A stretch of 14,623 nucleotides of DNA from CAYYNP01 sp964472545 (GTDB taxonomy: Bacteria; Planctomycetota; Planctomycetia; Pirellulales; Thermoguttaceae), in the NCBI GenBank assembly GCA_964472545.1, contig CAYYNP010000258.1:1-14623 (forward strand), given 5' to 3'. Below the pieces are notes generated by a model. It saw nothing but the letters and a program-made list of their open reading frames with translations, was not told the origin of the DNA and searched no databases. Shown piece by piece: positions 8,064-14,016 of this stretch; position 1 is the stretch's first letter; each line of letters opens with the position of its first letter. The position numbers and the translations under genes were made by a program.

Positions 8064-9539
8064 CTACCGCTCCACCCTTGTCGCCAACTCCTGCGGCTTC
8101 ACCCGCGGCGAATGGGCCCCGCAACTTTCCGTGCTAGTGGCCGCCGGCTCCGGCTCGGGGTAGAAGCCGAACTGCCGCAACAGCTCCAGCTTCGGCAGCA
8201 CGTTGCCTTCCAAATCGACGTGAAAGAACCCGGGGAAGATGTCCGGGTTGGACGTGATCAGATCGAAATACTCGCGGTGTTTCTCCGGCAACTCGATCGT
8301 GCCGCCGCGGCAGACTTCGTGGCCGGTGAAGACGAATTCCGGCAACAAGTACGGGCAGAACTCCAACTCGACCTTGCCGCTCCACTCCCGATAGACCTCA
8401 GTCTGTGGCAGAAGCGACAGCAGACTCGGCAGAATCCGCGAGCCGAGCATCCGAAACGAAACCATCTGAAACAACGACTGGTTAAAGTCCTCCATCGTCT
8501 CGAACGGGAAGCCCCAGACGAAGAAGCTGTCGACCCGCGGGAAGATCTCGACCGCCTTGGGCACGATCTCGAGTGTTTCGGCCGCCTTGAAGCCCTTCTT
8601 GATGGCCTTCAGCACACGGTCGGAGCCCGACTCGATGCCGAATCGCAACTCCACGCAGCCGCAATCGGCCATCGCCCGCATCATCTCGTCGTTGACCAGG
8701 TTCACCCGGCCAAAGGCCTTCCATTGCACGTCCATTTCGCGCGAGGTCAACTCGCGGCAAAACTCCATCACCTGCCGCTTGCCGGAGACGAAGAACTCGT
8801 CTTGGAACAGAAACAGATCGACGCCCGCCTGGCGATAGAGGAACTCCATCTCGTCGACGATGTTTTTCGCCCCGCGGCTGTAGCTCTCCAGGTTCCACAC
8901 CGGGGCCACCGAGCAGAACGTACACGGATAGGGACATCCGCGGCTGGTCATCATGCCGTAGCCGGCGTAACGGGGCAGGTCGACCTTCTCGAAAGCCGGG
9001 AAGGGGATCGCGTCGAGATCGGCGATTCGCGACCGGTCCGCCGTGTGGACCACGTCGCCGTTGCGGCGATACGAGATGCCGTCGACACCCGTCAGATCGC
9101 CGCCGCCGCGGATCGTTCGCAGCAGGTCCACCCCGGTGAGTTCTCCTTCGCCGCGGCAGATCACGTCGATCCACGGGAAACGTTGCAGGATCTTCTCCTC
9201 GACCGACTTCGAGCCCACGCCGCCGAGCAAGATGCGACACTCCGGATAGGCCTCGCGCAGTGCGCGGATCGCCAGGATCGTAAACGGCAGCAGGTTGGCC
9301 ATGCAGGAAAGCCCGATCACCGGGGCCGGATCGCGCAGGAACTCGACAAACACCGACATATCAAACGGCTCGTCGGAGTCGACGCACTGGTAGTCGCGAA
9401 AATCGACCTCCAGCCCGGCGTCTTCCAACGCCCGGGTGAGATACAACGGCCCCAGCGGCACGTGCAACTCGCGCTCGACCTCCTCGCCGTAGCGCATAAA
9501 GAGCATGTTCAGATTGACCAGCGTGATGTCGGCGGGCAC
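8064..9539 (-). CDS. B12-binding-domain radical SAM protein
   Basis: A 491-residue protein. Residues about 1-140 have the alternating strand/helix pattern of a cobalamin-binding domain, with GLSCM near 76-80 and ILLGGVGS at 103-110. CRGEGE at 128-133 is the usual end of that domain in this family. The radical SAM core follows: the cluster motif is C202-x3-C206-x2-C209 in SRGCPYPCTFCS, and GIESGS at 301-306 is the SAM-contacting segment. Family members use S-adenosylmethionine and often methylcobalamin to methylate or rearrange unactivated carbons; the substrate cannot be read from sequence. The start is a GTG at 9539 with GGAG nine bases upstream. The next ATG, at residue 12, would cut the first strand. 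It lies directly downstream, same strand, of the leader/Tat paralog array, with a hairpin in between. Confidence 0.9.
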   Translation of the reverse strand: MPADITLVNLNMLFMRYGEEVERELHVPLGPLYLTRALEDAGLEVDFRDYQCVDSDEPFDMSVFVEFLRDPAPVIGLSCMANLLPFTILAIRALREAYPECRILLGGVGSKSVEEKILQRFPWIDVICRGEGELTGVDLLRTIRGGGDLTGVDGISYRRNGDVVHTADRSRIADLDAIPFPAFEKVDLPRYAGYGMMTSRGCPYPCTFCSVAPVWNLESYSRGAKNIVDEMEFLYRQAGVDLFLFQDEFFVSGKRQVMEFCRELTSREMDVQWKAFGRVNLVNDEMMRAMADCGCVELRFGIESGSDRVLKAIKKGFKAAETLEIVPKAVEIFPRVDSFFVWGFPFETMEDFNQSLFQMVSFRMLGSRILPSLLSLLPQTEVYREWSGKVELEFCPYLLPEFVFTGHEVCRGGTIELPEKHREYFDLITSNPDIFPGFFHVDLEGNVLPKLELLRQFGFYPEPEPAATSTESCGAHSPRVKPQELATRVER

Positions 9540-9591
9540 GGGGCGTTTCTCCGGGGGTTCGTCTCTTCCTGGTAGCCTAAGGCTCTTCGCT

Positions 9592-9674
9592 CGGGTGCCA
9601 CTGCTGGCTTGCCCAGCAGTGTCTTCGGTTCAGCGTTGCCTTGCCACTGCTGGGCAAGCCAGCAGTGGCACCCG
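9592..9674. repeat. Perfect 30-base inverted repeat with 23-base loop
   Basis: Arms 9592-9621 and 9645-9674 (starting CGGGTGCCACTGCTGGC) are exact reverse complements. It lies between the last paralog of the array (stop at 9707) and the radical SAM gene (start at 9539), where it could terminate or attenuate. The outer ends (CGGGTGCCA... and ...GGCACCCGAGTTTC) match those of the element at 556-633, but the inner arm sequence differs. Confidence 0.9.
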
Positions 9675-9706
9675 AGTTTCCAGACGCTTAGTTCCTCGTT
9701 GGGCTG

Positions 9707-10792
9707 TCATTGATCGTTGCCCCGCATGCGTCGACGGAATTCCTCGGCCTGGCGGCGCAACTGCTCGGCTTCTTGATAGGGATTGCGGGGCTGGACCGGA
9801 GGTGGCCGACGTCCAGGGCGGGTGCCACCCATTCCTCCGCCGGGGGACAGAGGAAGAGGGTCCGTAAGGCGTTGGCCCAGCGGCACCCCGGGCGACTTTG
9901 GCGGTGGCGAAGACGGCCGGTAGGGAACTGCGGCAACGGCTGCCCGGCGTTGCCCGGCGGCTTGCGACGCCAAGGTGACCACGTCACCCACCGTTCGGGC
10001 TGCACGCATTCGTTCCCAAGAGATGTAGACCCGCAGCGTGCGTGTCAGCTCCCGGCGCAACTGTGCCCGTTGCGCCGAACTCATGCCCAAATCATCGTCC
10101 AGCACCGTCTCCGCCGTGATCGTTCCCCTAGGGGCGCCCGCCAGCTTGGCAACGGCGTCGATCACCGGCGGCTCGGCGTCAATGGCCGCCTCGATGTAGT
10201 CGATCAAATCGCCGACGGTACGCAGGCGGGCGAAATCTGCCCGGGGAATGGCGATCATGAACTGCTTGGATAGTCCTGCGCGGATTGCCTCGAGCCGGCC
10301 ATTCCCCGCCCCCACGTGGTCGGCCAACGACGTGTTGCGGGGCAGGAATCCCGGCCGCCGCGATTCTGCCCCGATCACGGCGTTGACCTGGGCCTCAACC
10401 TGAGATCTAAGCGGCGGTTCGTTCGGCGGTTCGTTCGGCGGCTCGACGGCTGGCTGCGGCCGGTCTGGCTGGATCCCGGTGCTTCCTATCCCCGCAGCGG
10501 CCAGGCCCGGCCCCATCGAGCCCAGCGCCGCCAACATCGCCGCAGCCGCCTTGCCGAGAAACGCCCGGCGGTGGGCTTGCGGAACGGTGGTACGGGCGAT
10601 GATCGCTTCGAGCTGCGCCGGCGTGACCGCTTCGAGCATCATCGCTTCGGCCGGGGCTAGGGCCAACTCGATCGCGTCGGCCGCGTCGGCGCGTTTCGCC
10701 AACAACAGATCCCGAAACGCCGGATCGACCGACGCCTTGCGGACCAACACCTCGATACCGCGGCCGATCGGGTCGAAACTCTGCTGGCTCAT
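9707..10792 (-). CDS. Array paralog 1: leader-like domain, Tat-like signal, tandem ACP-like domains
   Basis: A 361-residue protein of no family I can name. Residues 8-72 are the shared leader-like helical domain, with KASVDPAFRDLL, PAEAMML and QLEAII. HRRAFLG at 74-80 is twin-arginine-like and is followed by a hydrophobic stretch to about 99. AAA at 98-100 could be a signal peptidase I site. A Pro-rich linker precedes two acyl-carrier-protein-like domains, about 131-205 and 208-277. In the first, N164 stands where the phosphopantetheine serine would be; in the second, S239 keeps the position (DLGMSS). Each ends in an RTVGD helix typical of ACPs. The tail is Pro/Arg-rich, then a charged helix. 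There is no cysteine. Start at 10792 has GGAG ten bases upstream. The upstream open frame to 11161 is a shadow of paralog 2. Confidence 0.8.
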   Translation of the reverse strand: MSQQSFDPIGRGIEVLVRKASVDPAFRDLLLAKRADAADAIELALAPAEAMMLEAVTPAQLEAIIARTTVPQAHRRAFLGKAAAAMLAALGSMGPGLAAAGIGSTGIQPDRPQPAVEPPNEPPNEPPLRSQVEAQVNAVIGAESRRPGFLPRNTSLADHVGAGNGRLEAIRAGLSKQFMIAIPRADFARLRTVGDLIDYIEAAIDAEPPVIDAVAKLAGAPRGTITAETVLDDDLGMSSAQRAQLRRELTRTLRVYISWERMRAARTVGDVVTLASQAAGQRRAAVAAVPYRPSSPPPKSPGVPLGQRLTDPLPLSPGGGMGGTRPGRRPPPVQPRNPYQEAEQLRRQAEEFRRRMRGNDQ

Positions 10793-10832
10793 GGGACTCG
10801 TGCTCCGTCGATACTCGGGCCAGGTGGCGTAA

Positions 10833-10890
10833 GCTTCCAGCTTGCGGTGGAAGCGTGCTTCTGTATGGCAAGCAGGATGCTCGCCCCACT
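10833..10890. repeat. Hairpin and repeat-like block between paralogs 1 and 2
   Basis: GCTTCCA (10833-10839) pairs with TGGAAGC (10848-10854) around an eight-base loop, and GCTTGC (10840) is echoed by GCAAGC (10868-10873). The block has the look of the planctomycete intergenic repeats seen elsewhere in this window, but only one copy is present here. It sits in the 155-base gap between the two genes and may uncouple them. No convincing promoter was found in that gap. Confidence 0.5.
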
Positions 10891-10947
10891 TTCTCGCGCC
10901 CACAAAACAACGGGCTTCCGACGGCGGCCGGTGGCACAACACCGATC

Positions 10948-11934
10948 TTACCTCGGCGGTGGCAAGTCCGGGCGGCTGCCGGTCGGCGGCGGGATCCTGT
11001 CCGGGCGGACGCCGCGCGTCGGGCGTGGGTCGACCTGAATCCCGAAACGTACCACCGGCGGCTGAGGATGCGTCGTCGCGGCCTCTCGACGCCGCTCGAC
11101 GGCCTTCGAGACCAACTCGACCAACTCGCCGACCGTGCCGAGCTGCCGAAACGGCTCCCATGGCAGGTGAACGCGGAAGGTCCGAATCAGTTCCGTCCGC
11201 AACTTGGCCCGTTGCGCGGAGGTGACTTTCAAGTCGCCGGCCAACGACGCCATCGGCTTGAGCTGTTTCGCGTCTATCTTCAGTTGATCGGCGATGATCG
11301 CGAGCACCTGCGGTTCGACGTCGATCGCCGCCTCCACCAGAGCGGCCACTTCGCCCACCGTCTTCAGCTTGGCGAAATCGGCCGTGGGGATCGTGATCTG
11401 GTAGCGCCGGGCCAGTGCCGCGCGAATCGCCTCGCGCCGCAGGCCGGTGATCTTCAACTCGTCGACGAGCGAATTGTGGATGCCGATGGCGCCCTCGGGG
11501 ATCTTCATCTGCTCGGCGATCACGGCCATCACCTGCCGTTGGAGCAAGGTCGGGCCCGGCTCGGGTGGACGGTCCGGCCGGGCGCCGCGGCTGGTCGGCT
11601 CGCTCGGCCGAATCCCCTGGATCTGCTGCTCGCGGGCCGAAGCCAACCCGGTACCCATCGCACCGAGCGTCGCCAACATCGCTACGGCCGCCTTGCCTAG
11701 AAAGGCCCGGCGGTGCTCTTGCGGCACCGTGGTCCGCGCGATGATCGCTTCGAGTTGCGGCGCGGTCACCGCGTCGAGCATCATCGCCTCGGCCGGATCG
11801 AGCGCCAACTCGATTTCGTCGGCGGCGTCGGCCCGCTTTTCGAGCAACAGGTCTCGAAACGCCGGGTCGACCGAGGCCTTTTTCACCAACACCTCAACAC
11901 CGCGGCCTATGTGCTCGAAGTTCGGCTCGTTCAT
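10948..11934 (-). CDS. Array paralog 2: leader-like domain, Tat-like signal, tandem ACP-like domains
   Basis: A 328-residue homolog of paralog 1 along its whole length. The leader-like domain covers 8-72, HRRAFLG is at 74-80, the hydrophobic stretch runs to about 97, and ASA at 98-100 is a possible signal peptidase I site. ACP-like domains are at about 131-205 and 208-280. The first has G164 at the serine position (DELKITG), while the second keeps S239 (DLKVTSAQR), the same residue number as in paralog 1. The C-terminal tail GVRPDRIPPPTGSRPDLP is shared with paralog 4 rather than with paralog 1. No cysteine. The start at 11934 (MNEPNF) is set by AGGAG nine bases upstream; the open frame extends 18 residues further without family match. 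Sixty bases separate it from paralog 3, so they are probably co-transcribed. Confidence 0.8.
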   Translation of the reverse strand: MNEPNFEHIGRGVEVLVKKASVDPAFRDLLLEKRADAADEIELALDPAEAMMLDAVTAPQLEAIIARTTVPQEHRRAFLGKAAVAMLATLGAMGTGLASAREQQIQGIRPSEPTSRGARPDRPPEPGPTLLQRQVMAVIAEQMKIPEGAIGIHNSLVDELKITGLRREAIRAALARRYQITIPTADFAKLKTVGEVAALVEAAIDVEPQVLAIIADQLKIDAKQLKPMASLAGDLKVTSAQRAKLRTELIRTFRVHLPWEPFRQLGTVGELVELVSKAVERRREAATTHPQPPVVRFGIQVDPRPTRGVRPDRIPPPTGSRPDLPPPR

Positions 11935-11994
11935 CGGTCGATTCTCCTGGAAATGGGTCCTTTGTCGGTGGGGCACGTCGCGGCCCACCGCTAT

Positions 11995-12396
11995 CTACGG
12001 CGGTGCGCCCGGCGAATCGGGCTGGCTTTTCGTGGGGGAGTACGGTCCGTCGGGGCGCGCGCCGCCAGGAGCTGGCATCCGTTGCCGGCGCTCGGCACAC
12101 CCGACGTATCCCGGCACCGCCAACCCAATAGCTGCCAACATCGCCGCCGCGGCCTTTCCCAGAAACGCCCGGCGGTGCTCCTGCGGCACGGTCGTTCGGG
12201 CGATGATCGCCTCGAGTTGCGGGACAGTCACCGCTTCAAGCATCATCGCTTCGGCGGGGTCTAGCGGCAACTCGATCTCATCGGCCGCCGCGGCCCGCCT
12301 CTCAATCAGTAAGTTACGGAACGCCGGATCGACCGACGCCTTCTTCACCAACACTTCGACGCCGCGGCCGATCCGATCGGAGTTCGGCGTGCTCAT
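11995..12396 (-). CDS. Array paralog 3: leader-like domain and Tat/lipoprotein-like signal, short tail
   Basis: A 133-residue protein, essentially the shared N-terminal block and little else. The leader-like domain is at 8-72, HRRAFLG at 74-80, and the hydrophobic stretch ends in PGYVGC, making C100 a lipobox-like cysteine and the only one in the protein. After it come just 33 residues, Pro/Gly/Arg-rich with a GARPDGP motif like the RPD motifs of paralogs 2 and 4. If processed at C100 the mature product would be a very short lipopeptide. Start at 12396 (MSTPNS) has AAAGGAG eight bases upstream, so the extra 16 residues of the open frame are excluded. It sits 56 bases downstream of paralog 4 with no promoter seen, hence likely the same transcript. 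Confidence 0.75.
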   Translation of the reverse strand: MSTPNSDRIGRGVEVLVKKASVDPAFRNLLIERRAAAADEIELPLDPAEAMMLEAVTVPQLEAIIARTTVPQEHRRAFLGKAAAAMLAAIGLAVPGYVGCAERRQRMPAPGGARPDGPYSPTKSQPDSPGAPP

Positions 12397-12452
12397 CGTG
12401 TGGACTCCTTTCCACGGGGCTTTTGTCACAACGCCGCGCCGCATTCCGGCGG

Positions 12453-13121
12453 CTACGGCGGCACGTCCGGCCGGCTGCCCTTGGTCAGGGGGATATTGTC
12501 CGGGCGAGGTGCTGCAGTCGGCGGCGGCTCGGGCAGATCGGGGCGGCTGCCGGTCGGCGCGGGGATGTTGTCGGGACGGACGCCCGTAATGGGGATTTCG
12601 TCAGGTCGCGGGTCCGGCGGGTCGGGCGTCGTCTGCGTCGTGGTTGCGGTCGTCGACGTCTTGGTCGTGCTGGCATCTTCGTCGTCGGTCTTCGACGGAT
12701 CGTCCGGCCGCACGCCGCCGGCACAGCCGAGGTAGCCGGGGATAGCCAAACCCATCGCCGCAAACATGGCCGCGGCAGCCTGGCCCAGAAACGCCCGGCG
12801 GTGCTCGTTGGGCACGCTGGTCTGGGCGATGATCGTCTCGAGTTGGATTTCCGGCACCGCGGAGAGCATCATCGCCTCGGCCGGGTCGAGCTCGAGCCCG
12901 ATTTCGTCGGCCGCCTCGGCCCGCTTTTCGAGCAACCGAGCCTTGAACTTGGAATCGACCGAGGCCTTCTTCACCAGCAACTCGATCCCTCGAGGGATCG
13001 GTCCCAGGCTCTGGCCACTTCCCGGCGGGCGACCCCCAACAATGGTGGTTCGCACGGCCTCCTGTTCCACCGGCCGATCGGCCCGAAACTGAGGGCCGGA
13101 AGAGCGCCGAGGCTGGTCCAT
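12453..13121 (-). CDS. Array paralog 4: N-extended leader-like domain, Tat/lipoprotein-like signal, RPD-repeat tail
   Basis: A 222-residue protein. About 38 extra N-terminal residues precede the shared domain (about 41-105). HRRAFLG is at 107-113, and the hydrophobic stretch ends in PGYLGC with C133, the sole cysteine, as candidate lipidation site. The tail is low complexity: a Thr/Asp-rich part containing TTQTTPDPPDP, then repeats of the type RPDxIPxxxGSRPDxP (GVRPDNIPAPTGSRPDLP, RPDNIPLTKGSRPDVP). This is probably a disordered surface spacer. The start ATG 13121 is firmly set by GGAGGT seven bases upstream. A sigma70-like promoter at 13163-13191 lies just upstream, so this gene probably heads the paralog 4-3-2 transcript. 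The TTPDP word also occurs repeatedly in the gene at the right edge. Confidence 0.78.
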   Translation of the reverse strand: MDQPRRSSGPQFRADRPVEQEAVRTTIVGGRPPGSGQSLGPIPRGIELLVKKASVDSKFKARLLEKRAEAADEIGLELDPAEAMMLSAVPEIQLETIIAQTSVPNEHRRAFLGQAAAAMFAAMGLAIPGYLGCAGGVRPDDPSKTDDEDASTTKTSTTATTTQTTPDPPDPRPDEIPITGVRPDNIPAPTGSRPDLPEPPPTAAPRPDNIPLTKGSRPDVPP

Positions 13122-13162
13122 CGCAGTGACCTCCGAGAGAGATGACCGACACCCGCATTGTC

Positions 13163-13191
13163 AGTATAGCCGCATCCGCCGAGGGGGGCAA
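13163..13191 (-). promoter_or_regulatory. Sigma70-like promoter for paralog 4
   Basis: Minus strand reads TTGCCC (13186-13191), a 17-base spacer, then TATACT (13163-13168), followed by GA. The transcript would start near 13155 and leave a leader of about 35 bases to the ATG at 13121. The promoter of paralog 5 is almost the same. Confidence 0.55.
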
Positions 13192-13252
13192 ACGCGGTTG
13201 GGCGTTCGGGCAGGGCTTGGACGCGGCGAGCCGAGGGGGAGTTCCCGGGGGC

Positions 13253-13300
13253 GGTGACAAGGTGAGGGGGTGACAAGGTGAGGGGGTGACAAGGTGAGGG
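13253..13300. repeat. Three exact 16-base tandem repeats
   Basis: GGTGACAAGGTGAGGG is repeated at 13253-13268, 13269-13284 and 13285-13300, with a partial fourth copy. The reverse complement of most of the unit is at 13387-13400, overlapping the end of paralog 5, and a full reverse complement is at 13984-13999. Copies at 13253 and 13387 could pair as a long-loop hairpin after paralog 5. The rest of the 281-base gap 13122-13402 holds the paralog 4 promoter and nothing else I can name. Confidence 0.9.
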
Positions 13301-13402
13301 GGTGAAGACGTGATTGCGGAGCATCAGAGAGTGCGTAAGATACGATGGGTGAAAGCCAGATTGCCAGAGGGTGACGAAGCAAGCAGTCACCTTGTCACCC
13401 CG

Positions 13403-13876
13403 TCATTCCTCTGGCGGCCGCACACCCTGCGACGGCTCGATGCGGCCGGGACGCGCGGCCGAGTCGGGCGTGGAAGTTTGCTTCGCCGGCGGGTCCTTCA
13501 CGGGCCTCCCCTGCGGTCTGGTCCCCTGGCACCGTTCCCACGGATCCGGCTGCGAACACCCCGATCCGCTCAATCCGACCGCCGCTAGCATCGCCGCGGC
13601 CGCCTTGCCGAGAAACGCGCGGCGATGTTCCTGCGGCACGTCGGTTTGGGCGATGATTGCCTCAAGCTGCACCGCCGGCACGGCCGTGAGCATCATCACT
13701 TCGGCCGGATCGAGATCGAGACCGATCTCACCGGCTGCTTCCGCGCGGCGATTCAGCAGCAGATCCCTGAAGTCCGGATCGACCGAGGCCTTCTTCACCA
13801 GCACCTCGATCCCGCGGGGAATCGGCCCCCGATCGGCGCGGGATTGCCGACCGGGCGAGCCTTGACGCTGGGCCAT
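13403..13876 (-). CDS. Array paralog 5: leader-like domain, Tat/lipoprotein-like signal, short tail
   Basis: A 157-residue protein. An 18-residue charged N-terminal extension precedes the shared domain (about 19-82; KKASVDPDFRDLL, LDPAEVMML, QLEAIIAQT). HRRAFLG is at 84-90. The hydrophobic stretch ends in GLSGSGC with C107 as candidate lipobox cysteine; a second cysteine, C116, follows in the mature part. The remaining 50 residues are Pro/Arg/Lys-rich, ending in EPSQGVRPPEE, and look disordered. The start ATG 13876 is set by AGGAGGAG five bases upstream. It has its own promoter (13921-13949), and its stop codon falls inside a copy of the GGTGACAAGGTGA repeat. No function is recognised; it is assigned to the array by the shared N-terminal block. 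Confidence 0.78.
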   Translation of the reverse strand: MAQRQGSPGRQSRADRGPIPRGIEVLVKKASVDPDFRDLLLNRRAEAAGEIGLDLDPAEVMMLTAVPAVQLEAIIAQTDVPQEHRRAFLGKAAAAMLAAVGLSGSGCSQPDPWERCQGTRPQGRPVKDPPAKQTSTPDSAARPGRIEPSQGVRPPEE

Positions 13877-13920
13877 GGGATCTCCTCCTGGCGGGCCGCG
13901 CGGGTGAATCGTCTAGCCTC

Positions 13921-13949
13921 AGTATACCGGCAACAAGACCACCGGCCAA
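13921..13949 (-). promoter_or_regulatory. Sigma70-like promoter for paralog 5
   Basis: Minus strand reads TTGGCC (13944-13949), a 17-base spacer, then TATACT (13921-13926), followed by GA. The leader to the ATG at 13876 would be about 38 bases. Spacing and both hexamers match the paralog 4 promoter. Confidence 0.55.
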
Positions 13950-13983
13950 CGCAACGACACAGTGGCGCCCACGCGTCAGCACC

Positions 13984-14016
13984 CCCTCACCTTGTCACCC
14001 CATCACCCCATCACCC
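13984..14016. repeat. Reverse copy of the 16-base repeat, downstream of the last gene
   Basis: 13984-13999 is the exact reverse complement of the unit at 13253. It is followed by related CCCCATCACCCCATCACC words that run up to the stop codon at 14017-14019. It occupies the 3' end of the partial gene and lies upstream of the paralog 5 promoter. Confidence 0.85.

Noticed and set aside
8001..9575. 524-residue open frame on + opposite the radical SAM gene
   Set aside because: Antisense shadow; CxxxCxxC and GIESGS are on the minus strand.
9710..10273. Plus-strand open frames opposite the paralog array (also 10316-10660, 11447-12589, 12423-13145)
   Set aside because: No motifs and no ribosome binding sites; the minus-strand frames are conserved between paralogs while the antisense frames are not.
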